Shown here: in pieces, positions 43,474-51,933 of the stretch
How positions within the stretch are numbered: the stretch's first letter is position 1
How the letters are laid out: each line of letters starts with the position of its first letter
Notes under the pieces: generated by a model
Told to the model about the DNA's origin: nothing
Databases searched by the model: none
What the model saw: only the letters and a program-made list of their open reading frames with translations
Position numbers and translations under genes: made by a program
DNA from: Enhydrobacter aerosaccus
GTDB taxonomy: Bacteria; Pseudomonadota; Alphaproteobacteria; Reyranellales; Reyranellaceae
Length of the DNA: 64,000 nt
Direction: 5' to 3'
Assembly (NCBI GenBank): GCA_903832005.1
Contig: CAIKZO010000004.1
Location: 1-64,000 of the forward strand

Positions 43474-44280
43474 TTAGAGGACGGCGAGCTGCGAATTCAG
43501 CAGGTCGGTGATCAGCATGTAGCCCGGCGCGTGGGTGATGCAGAACTCGGGCTTCACCGTCGCCACGACAGACTGCGGAGTGACGCCGCAGGCCCAGAAC
43601 ACGGGGAACTCGTCGTCCTTCACCGTCACGCTGTCACCGTAGTCGGGCTTGGCGACGTCCTTGATGCCGATCAGCTCGGGCTTGCCGAGATGGACGGGCG
43701 CGCCGTGCACCGAGGGGAAGCGCGTCGTCACCTGCACGGCGCGGATCGCGTCGGCCGGCTTGAAGGGACGCATCGACACGACCATCGGGCCGTGGAACGG
43801 GCCGCTCGGCTTGCACTCGATGTTGGTCCGGTACATCGGCACATTGACGTTCTGGGTCTGGTGGCGGATCTCGAGGCCGGCCTCGACCAGCGCTTCCTCG
43901 AAGGAGAAGGAGCAGCCCAGCACGAACGACACGAGGTCGTCGCGCCACACTTTCTTGAGGTCGCGCACTTCCTCGACCAACTCGCCGTTCTTCCAGACGC
44001 GATAGAGAGGAATGTCGGTGCGGATGTCGAGATCCTCACCCAGGGTCGGCAGGCGCCAGTCGCCCGGCTCGGACGAGGCCAGCAAGGGGCAGGGCTTGGG
44101 GTTGAGCTGGCAGAAGCGCGCGAAGTCGGCGGCGAGGGCCTTGGGCAGGATCGCGAGATTGCCCTGCACGAAGCCCGGTGCCATGCCCGAGGTCGGTGCC
44201 AGGTTGCTGCCGCCGTTGCGGATGCGGCGGCGGGCGTCGAGGCCGGTCTCGCCCTTGAAGCTCGAAACGTTCGTGTCCAT
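43474..44280 (-). CDS. DUF1445 putative hydro-lyase / D-glutamate cyclase family
   Basis: A 268-residue cytoplasmic protein of the DUF1445 family, whose characterised relatives include D-glutamate cyclase. Blocks seen are [60 protein letters not shown] (read in parts) and a C-terminal [20 protein letters not shown]. The reaction here may be reversible lactam formation of an acidic amino acid. It sits six bases before the DUF2848 gene and 15 bases after the SDR gene in the same direction. Confidence 0.85.
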   Translation of the reverse strand: MDTNVSSFKGETGLDARRRIRNGGSNLAPTSGMAPGFVQGNLAILPKALAADFARFCQLNPKPCPLLASSEPGDWRLPTLGEDLDIRTDIPLYRVWKNGELVEEVRDLKKVWRDDLVSFVLGCSFSFEEALVEAGLEIRHQTQNVNVPMYRTNIECKPSGPFHGPMVVSMRPFKPADAIRAVQVTTRFPSVHGAPVHLGKPELIGIKDVAKPDYGDSVTVKDDEFPVFWACGVTPQSVVATVKPEFCITHAPGYMLITDLLNSQLAVL

Positions 44281-44295
44281 CGCTACGCTCCCAAA

Positions 44296-45060
44296 CTAAA
44301 CGTGCTGGCCGCCGTTGATCTGGATCTCGGCGCCGCTGACATAGCTCGCGCCCTTCTCGCACAGGAAGTGGATCACGTCTGCCACTTCGTCGGGCGTGCC
44401 GAGGCGGCGCATCGGGATCTGCTCCTCGACGATCTGCTCGGTGCCGGGCGACAGGATTGCGGTGTCGATCTCGCCGGGCGCGATGGCGTTGACGCGAATG
44501 CCGCGCGGGCCAAAGTCGTGCGCCATCTCGCGCGTCAGCGCGGCGAGGGCGGCTTTCGAGGTGGCGTAGGCGGAACCCGCGAACGGATGCACCCGGCTGC
44601 CCGCGATCGAGGTCACGTTGACGACGCAGCCCTTGGCCTCGGACAGCTCGCCCATCAGGCCGCGCGCGAGTGCGACGGACGCGAAGAAGTTCACATTGAA
44701 GACGCGCTGCCAGAGGTCGAACGGCGTGTCGATCGCACCGTAGCGGCCGCCGGTTTCATCCTTGGGCGAGATCGCGGCGTTGTTCACCAAGGCATCGAGC
44801 CGTCCGCCGCCGAGGCGATCGCGAATCTCCTCGATGCCGCGCTTGACGTCCTGGTGCTCGGCCAGATCGATCTGCACATGGTTCTTGTCGCCCCCCGGCC
44901 ACGGGCAGAGCGCGCTGAAGGGTTGGCGCGACACGGTGATCACGCGCCATCCGCCGGCGCTGAATTTCTTCACGGTGGCATGGCCGATGCCGCGGCTGGC
45001 GCCGGTAAGAACCAGGGTGCGGGTGTTGGACGGGACGGTGATGGGCGTGATGAGGGTCAT
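44296..45060 (-). CDS. Short-chain dehydrogenase/reductase
   Basis: A 254-residue classical SDR. The cofactor motif TGASRGIGHA is near residue 19, followed by NNAAIS and the catalytic set Ser in NVTSIAGS, Tyr in SAYATSK and its Lys. The C-terminal end is YVSGAEIQINGGQHV, as in FabG-like enzymes. First gene of the minus-strand cluster, with promoter expected in the AT-rich spacer upstream. Substrate not predictable; the neighbours suggest an oxo or hydroxy acid. Confidence 0.9.
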   Translation of the reverse strand: MTLITPITVPSNTRTLVLTGASRGIGHATVKKFSAGGWRVITVSRQPFSALCPWPGGDKNHVQIDLAEHQDVKRGIEEIRDRLGGGRLDALVNNAAISPKDETGGRYGAIDTPFDLWQRVFNVNFFASVALARGLMGELSEAKGCVVNVTSIAGSRVHPFAGSAYATSKAALAALTREMAHDFGPRGIRVNAIAPGEIDTAILSPGTEQIVEEQIPMRRLGTPDEVADVIHFLCEKGASYVSGAEIQINGGQHV

Positions 45061-45280
45061 TGGCGGGCACTCTACTCCATAAGCGGTGGCTTCATCAGGT
45101 TCGGACCGCGATCCCTTGTGGTTCGTATTTTAATGTTACAAATGTCTCTAAGCCATTGGGATAGATACATTTTCCTTGAAGCTGCAATAGCCCTGCCTTA
45201 GGTTTTGCGTGGCTGGGCCCTCACATATTTCGGGTTTCGGCCGCCGTTTTTAAAGAAGTCATTCCGAGGGGGAGTCCGCC
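45061..45280. other. AT-rich divergent spacer
   Basis: This 220-base region separates the minus-strand SDR cluster from the plus-strand microprotein and carries their promoters. It is AT-rich from 45120 to 45180. A loose sigma-70-like pair (TTGAAG at 45176-45181 and TAGGTT at 45199-45204, spacing 17) could serve the plus strand, but the -10 match is poor. No coding signal was seen. Confidence 0.35.
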
Positions 45281-45457
45281 ATGACGGACCAAGCCAACGC
45301 CCGTAAGCCCGTGCCGCATCTGCAGACGCGCCCAGCCACCATGCTGACCGCGATCGGTCTATGCGTGATCATCATGCTGATCCAGCTTGTGCCGGAGTTC
45401 CAGTCGGTCGGCGCCAACACGCGCATCCCGACCTCGGTCACGGCCTCGGTGCGCTAA
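45281..45457 (+). CDS. Single-pass membrane microprotein, unknown
   Basis: A 58-residue protein. The polar N-terminus (MTDQANARKPVPHLQTRP) is followed by one hydrophobic segment (TMLTAIGLCVIIMLIQLVPEF) and a short tail ending VTASVR. A strong GAGGGGGAG lies before the ATG, which supports a real gene. A GC-rich inverted repeat with a one-base bulge (45464-45480) follows its stop. It lies 87 bases before the kinase gene and may be its partner or simply an independent small protein. No family recognised. Confidence 0.7.
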   Translation: MTDQANARKPVPHLQTRPATMLTAIGLCVIIMLIQLVPEFQSVGANTRIPTSVTASVR

Positions 45458-45509
45458 AACAGGCGCCGCTTCAGCGGGCGCTTGTGCGTCCGCCCGAGAA
45501 CGCGCATCA

Positions 45510-45532
45510 AGGGGCAAAAGTGCCTTGCCCCT
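45510..45532 (+). promoter_or_regulatory. Hairpin just upstream of the kinase start
   Basis: AGGGGCAA (45510-45517) pairs perfectly with TTGCCCCT (45525-45532) around a seven-base loop, ending 12 bases before the kinase ATG. No Shine-Dalgarno is exposed between hairpin and ATG; the only purine-rich stretch, AAGGGG, is inside the stem. The hairpin could restrict translation of the kinase or end the microprotein transcript. Confidence 0.4.
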
Positions 45533-45544
45533 CATGATGCTCGC

Positions 45545-47506
45545 ATGACCTCCGACAACGTCCAGGCTCTGCCGCTCGGCACCCAGATCGGCGACTACCG
45601 GCTCGATGCGATCATCGGGCACGGCGGTTTCGGAATCACCTATCGTGCCTTCGACGGTCAGCTCGCCAAGGTCGTGGCGATCAAGGAATATCTGCCGATC
45701 GAATTCGCGGTGCGCAGCGCCACCGGCCAGGTCGTGCCGCGCGGGGCGCGCTATGCCGACGACTTCGCCTGGGGCCGCGAGCGCTTCCTCGACGAGGCGC
45801 GCGCGCTTGCCCGCTTCCGCCATCCGCACATCGTGCCCGTGCTGCGTTTCCTCGAAGCCAACGGCACCGCCTACACGGTGATGGAGTTCGAGGACGGCCA
45901 GAGCGTGGCGCAGTGGCTGCAGCGCACCCAGTCCATTCAGCAGGGCCGCCGCCTGCCGCCGCCCGACGTGCTGCGGCTGGCCGAAGGCATGCTGAACGGC
46001 CTGGGTGCGGTGCATGCGCAGGGCTTCCTGCATCGCGACATCAAGCCGTCGAACATCATCGTGCGTCGCGACGGCGTGCCGGTCCTGATCGACTTCGGCG
46101 CCGCGCGTCAGGCGATGGGCGGTCGCACGCGCACGCTGACCAGCGTGCTGACGCCGCAATACGCGCCGATCGAACAGTATGCGCTCGACAGCAAGCAGGG
46201 GCCGTGGAGCGACATCTACTCGGCCGCGGCCGTGCTGCATCATGCCGTGGCCGGCGTGCCGCCGCCGGAAGCCGCGGCCCGCGTCGGCCACGATCCCTAC
46301 AAGCCGCTCGCGGTCACGCAGGCCGACCGTTACGACCCGGCATTCCTTTCAGCGATCGATCGCGCATTGGCCTTCTCGCCTGATCAGCGGCCCGCCTCGG
46401 TCGAGGTGTGGCGCGAGATGTTCGGCAACTCGCTGGACGTTGCCGATAATTCACCGACCCGGCGCATGCCGCCGCCCGCCGCCGATCCGTCGCGATCGGC
46501 TGGGGCGGCACCGCGACTGGGTGGTGCGCGACGTGGTGAAGAAGTGGCGACCGCCGCTCCGCCGCCGCCGCCCAACCGCTTCCCGACGCGCACGGTGGCG
46601 CTGGTCGTGGTCGCCGCCGTCGTGGCGGCCGGCGTATGGATCGCGCGGCCGCATCTCTCCGAGAGGTTGACCGCCGCGCCCTCGACGGCGGCCGCTACCA
46701 CGCCGACACCAACGCCTCTGCCGCCACCGACCGCTATCGCCTCGAAGCCTGCCACGCCGGCACCTGCTCCGTCGCCGACGCAATCGCGCGCGCCGGTGCC
46801 GCAGACGTCGACGCCGGCAGCACCCGCGCCCAGCGCGCCCGAACCGGCGCAGCCCGACAAGGAGTTGCTCGCTCAGGCGCAGCACGCCGTCGACGAGGCG
46901 CGCGCGATCTATGAGAAGGCGAAGGACACCTCCGCCACCGCGCGCACGATGGCGGGCGAAGCGCGGATCGCGGCTGCGCGGGCAGCGCAGGCGAACCTCG
47001 AGAATGCGCAGCGCATCACTGCCGACGACGGCGCGAGCTATATCGGCCAGGTGGCCGACGGCAAGCGCCAGGGTCTGGGCGTCCTCGAGAGCAAGGACGG
47101 CGATCGCCGCGCCGGCGAATGGCAGGCCGACCAGATGGAAGGCCGCGGCACCGAGCGCCTGCCCGACGGCGCGCGCTACGAGGGCCAGTGGCGCGAAGGC
47201 CGACCGACCGGACTGGGCGTGATGGAGAAGCCGGGCGTCGAGCGCGAGGAGGGCAGCTTCATCGCGGGCAAGCTCGAGGGACCGGGCCTGCATCGCACGC
47301 TGGGCACGACATCGATCGTGCAGATGGGCGAATGGCACGGCGATTCGCTCGATGGTCCCGGCGTCGAGACCGTGGGCGACAGCGAGCGCTACGAGGGCTC
47401 GTTCCGCGCCGGCAAGCGTCATGGCTTCGGCCAGGTGACCGGCGCCGACAAGAAAGTGACCTCCGGCCGCTGGGAAGACGGGAAACTGGTCGCATCGGGG
47501 CCCTAG
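45545..47506 (+). CDS. Membrane Ser/Thr protein kinase with C-terminal MORN repeats
   Basis: A 653-residue Hanks-type kinase. The glycine loop GHGGFG is at residues 25-30, AIKEY gives the ATP Lys near 47, HRDIKPSN has the catalytic Asp near 165, and DFGAAR the metal Asp near 183. The activation segment reads TPQYAPIEQY. A Pro-rich linker and one membrane helix (VALVVVAAVVAAGVWIA, near 350) follow. Then come a Pro/Thr-rich spacer, an Ala-rich coiled coil (residues 440-490) and about five MORN-type repeats (such as YIGQVADGKRQGLGVLE and YEGQWREGRPTGLGVME) to the end. The kinase is cytoplasmic and the MORN part periplasmic by this topology. A phosphatase or cognate target is not adjacent. Confidence 0.85.
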   Translation: MTSDNVQALPLGTQIGDYRLDAIIGHGGFGITYRAFDGQLAKVVAIKEYLPIEFAVRSATGQVVPRGARYADDFAWGRERFLDEARALARFRHPHIVPVLRFLEANGTAYTVMEFEDGQSVAQWLQRTQSIQQGRRLPPPDVLRLAEGMLNGLGAVHAQGFLHRDIKPSNIIVRRDGVPVLIDFGAARQAMGGRTRTLTSVLTPQYAPIEQYALDSKQGPWSDIYSAAAVLHHAVAGVPPPEAAARVGHDPYKPLAVTQADRYDPAFLSAIDRALAFSPDQRPASVEVWREMFGNSLDVADNSPTRRMPPPAADPSRSAGAAPRLGGARRGEEVATAAPPPPPNRFPTRTVALVVVAAVVAAGVWIARPHLSERLTAAPSTAAATTPTPTPLPPPTAIASKPATPAPAPSPTQSRAPVPQTSTPAAPAPSAPEPAQPDKELLAQAQHAVDEARAIYEKAKDTSATARTMAGEARIAAARAAQANLENAQRITADDGASYIGQVADGKRQGLGVLESKDGDRRAGEWQADQMEGRGTERLPDGARYEGQWREGRPTGLGVMEKPGVEREEGSFIAGKLEGPGLHRTLGTTSIVQMGEWHGDSLDGPGVETVGDSERYEGSFRAGKRHGFGQVTGADKKVTSGRWEDGKLVASGP

Positions 47507-47521
47507 TTTCGCAGCCGAAGG

Positions 47522-47537
47522 TGGCATGGAAGTTGCG
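47522..47537 (+). promoter_or_regulatory. Sigma-54-like -24/-12 element upstream of nasT
   Basis: TGGCATG-GAAG-TTGCG keeps the invariant GG, ten bases, GC spacing and differs from the consensus TGGCAYGNNNNTTGCW only at the last base. Transcription would begin near 47548, one base before the nasT GTG at 47549, which would give a leaderless message. Its use is therefore uncertain. Confidence 0.55.
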
Positions 47538-47548
47538 CCCCGCGGCTC

Positions 47549-48136
47549 GTGAGCAAAACCTTGTCCGTCCTTTTGATCGACGACAATCCCGCCCGCGCCG
47601 AGATCGTGGAAGCCGGGTTGAAGGCGGCCGGCTATCGCCTGCTGGCGCGGCTCGAAGGCACGCAGGATCTCACAGCCCGCGTGCGCGAACTCGAGCCCGA
47701 CGTGCTGGTCGTCAGTACCGATAGTCCGAGCCGCGACGTCATCGAGGACATGAAGCGCAGCACCGAGCAGCAGCCGCGCCCGATCGCGCTGTTCGTCGAC
47801 CGCTCCGATCCCGCGACGATCGCTGCCGCCATGGAAGCGGGCGTTTCTGCCTATGTCGTGAAGGGCCTGTCCGCCGATCGCGTGCGGCCCGTGGTCGATG
47901 TCGCCGTCGGACACTTCAACCGCTACCACGGCATGCGCGAGGAACTGGAGCGCGCTCGTCTCACCCTGCTCGAACGCAAGTCGATCGATCGCGCCAAGGG
48001 CCTGCTGATGGAGCAGAACGGCCTCAGCGAAGAGGCGGCCTACAAAATCCTGCGCAAGCTCGCGATGGACCAGAACAAGCGCATCGGCGAAGTGGCGCAG
48101 GACATCGTCACCTACGCCAAGGTGCTGAAGAAATAG
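47549..48136 (+). CDS. nasT: NasT nitrate/nitrite antiterminator (ANTAR domain)
   Basis: A 195-residue regulator: a receiver-like domain (LSVLLIDDNPARAEIV, acidic pair near residues 11-12) and an ANTAR RNA-binding domain (ERKSIDRAKGLLMEQNGLSEEAAYKILRKLAM, read in parts). In NasST systems NasT binds hairpins in the leader of nitrate genes and prevents termination; NasS sequesters it without nitrate or nitrite. At the usual phosphoacceptor position (PDVVLID in homologues) this protein has Ser56 (PDVLVVS), in keeping with control by NasS rather than phosphorylation. GTG start. The cognate leader lies directly downstream. Confidence 0.9.
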   Translation: MSKTLSVLLIDDNPARAEIVEAGLKAAGYRLLARLEGTQDLTARVRELEPDVLVVSTDSPSRDVIEDMKRSTEQQPRPIALFVDRSDPATIAAAMEAGVSAYVVKGLSADRVRPVVDVAVGHFNRYHGMREELERARLTLLERKSIDRAKGLLMEQNGLSEEAAYKILRKLAMDQNKRIGEVAQDIVTYAKVLKK

Positions 48137-48144
48137 CCCGGCCT

Positions 48145-48161
48145 TTGGCACGATCCCTGCT
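48145..48161 (+). promoter_or_regulatory. Sigma-54 promoter of the nitrate operon
   Basis: TTGGCACG-ATCC-CTGCT matches the sigma-54 consensus YTGGCACGNNNNTTGCW at all but one base, with the GG (48147-48148) and GC (48159-48160) ten bases apart. The predicted start is near 48172. This places nasS and the following seven genes under RpoN and probably NtrC, linking them to nitrogen limitation. NtrC sites would lie in or before nasT and were not resolved. Confidence 0.8.
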
Positions 48162-48208
48162 TCGGTCCTGACCGAGGGGCCAATGGCGGGTCTTCTCCTG
48201 AGATTTTC

Positions 48209-48248
48209 GGCGGACCACTGACGGTCCGCCATTCGGACAATGGCGTCC
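48209..48248 (+). promoter_or_regulatory. ANTAR-type tandem hexaloop hairpins (NasT target)
   Basis: Hairpin 1 is an 8-bp stem GGCGGACC/GGTCCGCC with loop ACTGAC (48209-48230). Four bases later hairpin 2 is GGAC/GTCC with loop AATGGC (48235-48248). Both loops have six bases with A at position 1 and G at position 4, the features known to be recognised by ANTAR proteins. The 3' arm of hairpin 2 is also part of the 5' arm of the terminator, so the two folds exclude each other. Confidence 0.8.
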
Positions 48249-48289
48249 TGAGCGACCGGCACCTCTGCCGGTCGAGCGGGGCGTTTTTT
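48244..48289 (+). terminator. Leader terminator controlled by NasT
   Basis: Stem CGACCGGCA/TGCCGGTCG (48253-48261, 48266-48274) with loop CCTC is extended below by CGTCCTG pairing with CGGGGCG (48244-48250, 48277-48283, with G-U pairs), then TTTTTT at 48284-48289. It lies 20 bases before nasS. NasT bound to the upstream hairpins should keep the lower stem open and allow readthrough. Confidence 0.85.
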
Positions 48290-48309
48290 GTTTTGGAGTG
48301 GCGTAACGC

Positions 48310-49449
48310 ATGAGCGGTATCGAGAAGTCTAAGCTCACTGTCGGGTACATCCCGATCATCGACTGCGCGCCGGTGATCCTGGCCAACGAACTCGGCGCCT
48401 TCGAGCGCCAGGGGCTCGAGGTCGAGATCCGCCGCGAAGTCTCCTGGTCCAACGTGCGCGACAAGCTCGCCCTGGGCGTACTCGACGCGTCGCACATCCT
48501 GGCGCCACTGCCGCTGGCGATCACGCTCGGCATCGACAGCGTCACCGTCCCGCTGGTCAACGTGATGACGCTGGAAGTGAACGGCAACGCGCTCACGCTC
48601 TCCAACGCGCTATGGCAGGAGATCGAGGAAGCGGCGCCCGAGCTCGCGGCGACACGTCCGCTCGATGCGCGCGCGATCGCCGCCGTTGTCGCCAGGCGCG
48701 CCGCCGCCGGCCGGCCGCAGCTCGTGCTGGCGTCGGTGTTTCCGTACTCGGTGCAGCAGTACATGATCCGGCTGTGGCTCTCGTCGGGCGGGCTCGATCC
48801 CGACCGCGACGTCCGCCTCGTCACCGTGCCGCCGCCGCATACCGTCGCGCATCTCTCGGGCGGCATCATCGACGGCTACTGCGTCGGCGAGCCGTGGAAC
48901 CAGCAGTCGCAGGCGCTGGGCATCGGCCGCATCGCGCTGACCGGTCCCGACATCTGGAAGGGCATGCCCGAGAAGGTGTTGGGCACCACCGAGGCCTTTG
49001 CCGACAAGAACCCGAACACGGTGAAGGCGTTGGTCAAGGCGCTGCTCGAGGCCTGCCAATGGCTCGACGAGCCGGGCAATCGCGCCGAAGCCGCGCGTGT
49101 GCTGTCGATCCCGCGCTATCTCAACACGCCCGCCGACGTGATGGCGCGCACGCTCGAGATGCCGGACTTCCACGTCTTCCATCGCGATCACGCCAACTTC
49201 CCGTGGCGCAGCCATGCCGACTGGTTCCTCGGCCAGATGGTGCGCTGGGGTCAGGTCGCGCCGGACGTCGACATCACCGCGACCGCCGACCGCGTCTACC
49301 GCACCGACATCTATCGGGTTGCTGCCGGCGAGATGGGCGTCGTCTGTCCCGCGACCGACCGCCTGCCGCCCGGCGGCCATGGCGAGCCTTCTTCTCCCGC
49401 GGCCGTTGCCGCGTCCGCTTCCCAAGTCCGTATCGGAGACAGTCGATGA
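48310..49449 (+). CDS. nasS: NasS nitrate sensor (NrtA/CmpA-like, no signal peptide)
   Basis: A 379-residue protein similar to nitrate-binding NrtA ([22 protein letters not shown], read in parts, and [17 protein letters not shown]) but with no export signal; it starts [15 protein letters not shown]. This is the hallmark of NasS, the cytoplasmic nitrate/nitrite sensor that holds NasT inactive until ligand binds. Unusually it is downstream of the NasT-controlled terminator, so it is likely part of the regulated operon and would feed back on it. It overlaps nrtA (ATGA). TTTTGGAGTGG supplies the ribosome site. Confidence 0.85.
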   Translation: MSGIEKSKLTVGYIPIIDCAPVILANELGAFERQGLEVEIRREVSWSNVRDKLALGVLDASHILAPLPLAITLGIDSVTVPLVNVMTLEVNGNALTLSNALWQEIEEAAPELAATRPLDARAIAAVVARRAAAGRPQLVLASVFPYSVQQYMIRLWLSSGGLDPDRDVRLVTVPPPHTVAHLSGGIIDGYCVGEPWNQQSQALGIGRIALTGPDIWKGMPEKVLGTTEAFADKNPNTVKALVKALLEACQWLDEPGNRAEAARVLSIPRYLNTPADVMARTLEMPDFHVFHRDHANFPWRSHADWFLGQMVRWGQVAPDVDITATADRVYRTDIYRVAAGEMGVVCPATDRLPPGGHGEPSSPAAVAASASQVRIGDSR

Positions 49450-50849
49450 CCCGCAAGAACCGCTTCGCCCTCGGACGCCGCGGTGTGCTCGCCGCGGCCG
49501 GCGCGGTCGCCGCACAAGGCATGATCTCCCGCGGCGCGCACGCGGCACCGCTCAAGCCGGAGAAGGACGAGCTGAAGTTCGGCTTCATCAAGCTCACCGA
49601 CATGGTGCCGATCGCGATCGCCAAGGAGAAGGGCTTCTTCGAGGACGAAGGTCTCTTCGTCACGCTCGAGCCGCAGGCCAACTGGAAAGTGCTGCTCGAC
49701 CGCGTCATCACCGGCGAGCTCGACGGCGCGCACATGCTGGCCGGCCAGCCGATCGCGGCGACCATCGGCTTCGGCACCAAGTCCGACATCATCACGCCCT
49801 TCTCGATGGACCTGAACGGCAACGGTACGACCGTGTCGAACGAAGTCTGGGCCGAGATGAAGAAGAACATCCCGAACGGCCCCGACGGCAAGCCGGTTCA
49901 TCCGATCAAGGCGAGCGCGCTGAAGCCGGTGATCGACAAGATGAAGAGCGAGGGCAAGTCGTTCAAGATGGGCATGGTCTTCCCGGTCTCGACACACAAT
50001 TACGAGCTGCGCTATTGGCTGGCGTCGGGCGGCATCCATCCCGGCTTCTATTCGAAGACCGACGTCAGCGGCCAGATCAAGGCCGAGGCGCTGCTCTCGG
50101 TGACGCCGCCGCCGCAGATGCCGTCGACCCTGCAGGCCGGCACGATCAACGGCTATTGCGTCGGCGAGCCGTGGAACCAGCAGGCGGTGTTCAAGGGCAT
50201 CGGCGTGCCGGTGATCACCGACTACGAGCTCTGGAAGAACAATCCGGAGAAGGTGTTCGGCTTCACCGCCGACTTCGCCGCGAAGAATCCCAACACGGTG
50301 CTCGGAGTCACCAAGGCGTTGATCCGCGCCGGCATGTGGCTCGACGCCAACAACGACGCCAACCGAATGGAAGCGGTGAAGCTCATCTCCAAGCCCGAAT
50401 ATGTCGGCGCCGACCAGGAAGTGATCGCCAATTCGATGACCGGCACCTTCGAATACGAGAAGGGCGACAAGCGGCCGGTGCCCGACTTCAACGTGTTCTT
50501 TCGCTACTACGCGACCTATCCCTATTACTCCGACGCCGTCTGGTACCTGACGCAGATGCGTCGCTGGGGCCAGATCGCCGAGTACAAGCCGGACGCCTGG
50601 TACGAGGAGACCGCCAAGAAGGTCTACCGGCCCGATCTCTACCTCAAGGCCGCGCAGATGCTGGTCGACGAGGGCAAGGCCAAAAAGGAAGACTTTCCGT
50701 GGACGACCGACGGCTATCGCCCGGTCACGTCGGAGAACATCGACGCCGTTCCCTATGACGGCAAGAAGCCCAACGCCTATATCGACAGCCTGACGATCGG
50801 CCTCAAGGGCAAGCAGACCGTTGAAGGCAGCGAAGTGGTGGGCGGCTGA
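49446..50849 (+). CDS. nrtA: Nitrate ABC transporter binding protein NrtA
   Basis: A 467-residue binding protein with a Tat-type leader ([18 protein letters not shown]) cleaved near residue 34. Mature blocks are [51 protein letters not shown] (read in parts) and [17 protein letters not shown], shared with NasS. It captures nitrate in the periplasm for NrtB/NrtC. Stop and nrtB start overlap by one base (TGATG). Confidence 0.92.
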   Translation: MTRKNRFALGRRGVLAAAGAVAAQGMISRGAHAAPLKPEKDELKFGFIKLTDMVPIAIAKEKGFFEDEGLFVTLEPQANWKVLLDRVITGELDGAHMLAGQPIAATIGFGTKSDIITPFSMDLNGNGTTVSNEVWAEMKKNIPNGPDGKPVHPIKASALKPVIDKMKSEGKSFKMGMVFPVSTHNYELRYWLASGGIHPGFYSKTDVSGQIKAEALLSVTPPPQMPSTLQAGTINGYCVGEPWNQQAVFKGIGVPVITDYELWKNNPEKVFGFTADFAAKNPNTVLGVTKALIRAGMWLDANNDANRMEAVKLISKPEYVGADQEVIANSMTGTFEYEKGDKRPVPDFNVFFRYYATYPYYSDAVWYLTQMRRWGQIAEYKPDAWYEETAKKVYRPDLYLKAAQMLVDEGKAKKEDFPWTTDGYRPVTSENIDAVPYDGKKPNAYIDSLTIGLKGKQTVEGSEVVGG

Positions 50850-51922
50850 TGACCGTCGTCAGCCAGGACGCGATTGCCGTTCCGCGCACGCGCGAGCGGC
50901 TGTTCCTCGGTATCAACAGGGCCGCGACCTATCTCGACGTCGTGGGGCTGGGCTGGACGGTGCCGCTGCTGCGGATCGCGGCCGGCGACAACCCGCGTCA
51001 TCAGCTTATCGAGCTGCGCCGCGTGCTGATCATCCCGCTGGCCGGCATCGTCGCTTTCCTGCTGGCGTGGGGCGCGCTGGCCCCGCTGGTCAAGACATCG
51101 CTGGGCGCGATCCCGGGGCCGGTGGCGGTCTGGCACCAGGCCGGCCTCCTCTACAACGACCACGTCGCCGAGCGCGCCAAGGAAAGCGCCTTCTATGCGC
51201 GTCAGGCCGACCGCAACCGGGCGCTCGAAGCCGCCGGCAAGGCCGATCAGGCGAAGGTGCGCCTCTATACCGGCGCCCCGACCTATCTCGACCAGATCCT
51301 GACCAGCCTCAAGACGGTGGCGCTGGGCTTCGTGGTGGCGACCCTGATCGCGGTGCCCGTCGGCATCATGTGCGGCCTCTCGCGCACGGTGAACGGCGGC
51401 CTCAACCCGCTGATCCAGATCTTCAAGCCGGTGTCGCCGCTTGCCTGGCTCCCGATCGTCACCATGATCGTCTCGGCACTTTACGTGACGCCGGTCGATT
51501 GGTTGCCCAAGTCGCTGGTGATCTCCGCCATCACGGTGACGCTGTGCTCGCTGTGGCCCACCCTGATCAACACGGCGCTGGGCGTCGCGTCGATCGACAA
51601 GGACCTGGTGAATGTCGGCAAGGTGCTGCAGCTCTCGACCGCCACGACGATCCGCAAGGTCGTGCTGCCCTCGTCGCTGCCGCTGATCTTCACGGGTCTG
51701 CGCCTGTCGCTGGGCGTGGGCTGGATGGTGCTGATCGCGGCAGAGATGCTGGCCCAGAATCCCGGCCTCGGAAAGTTCGTGTGGGATGAGTTCCAGAACG
51801 GCTCGTCGGCGTCGCTGGCCAAGATCATCGTGGCGGTGCTGACCATCGGCATCATCGGCTTCATGCTCGATCGGCTGATGTTCGCCCTGCAGGCGGCTTT
51901 CACCTACGGCATGAACCGGTAG
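50849..51922 (+). CDS. nrtB: Nitrate ABC permease NrtB
   Basis: A 357-residue permease of the nitrate/taurine/sulfonate group. A hydrophobic segment near residue 70 ([18 protein letters not shown]) is followed by a long periplasmic loop with charged repeats (residues 95-150), then five helices with the coupling block [24 protein letters not shown]. The loop is typical of proteobacterial NrtB. Presumed homodimer with NrtC. Confidence 0.92.
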   Translation: MTVVSQDAIAVPRTRERLFLGINRAATYLDVVGLGWTVPLLRIAAGDNPRHQLIELRRVLIIPLAGIVAFLLAWGALAPLVKTSLGAIPGPVAVWHQAGLLYNDHVAERAKESAFYARQADRNRALEAAGKADQAKVRLYTGAPTYLDQILTSLKTVALGFVVATLIAVPVGIMCGLSRTVNGGLNPLIQIFKPVSPLAWLPIVTMIVSALYVTPVDWLPKSLVISAITVTLCSLWPTLINTALGVASIDKDLVNVGKVLQLSTATTIRKVVLPSSLPLIFTGLRLSLGVGWMVLIAAEMLAQNPGLGKFVWDEFQNGSSASLAKIIVAVLTIGIIGFMLDRLMFALQAAFTYGMNR

Positions 51923-51933
51923 AGGCAGCAGAC

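Noticed and set aside
45176..45204. Sigma-70 promoter TTGAAG-N17-TAGGTT
   Set aside because: The -10 match is poor and several equal candidates exist in the AT-rich spacer, so it is mentioned only within the spacer entry.
48160..48180. CTTCGG/CCGAGG stem as a first ANTAR hairpin
   Set aside because: Its six-base loop (TCCTGA) lacks A1 and G4; the pair at 48209-48248 fits far better.
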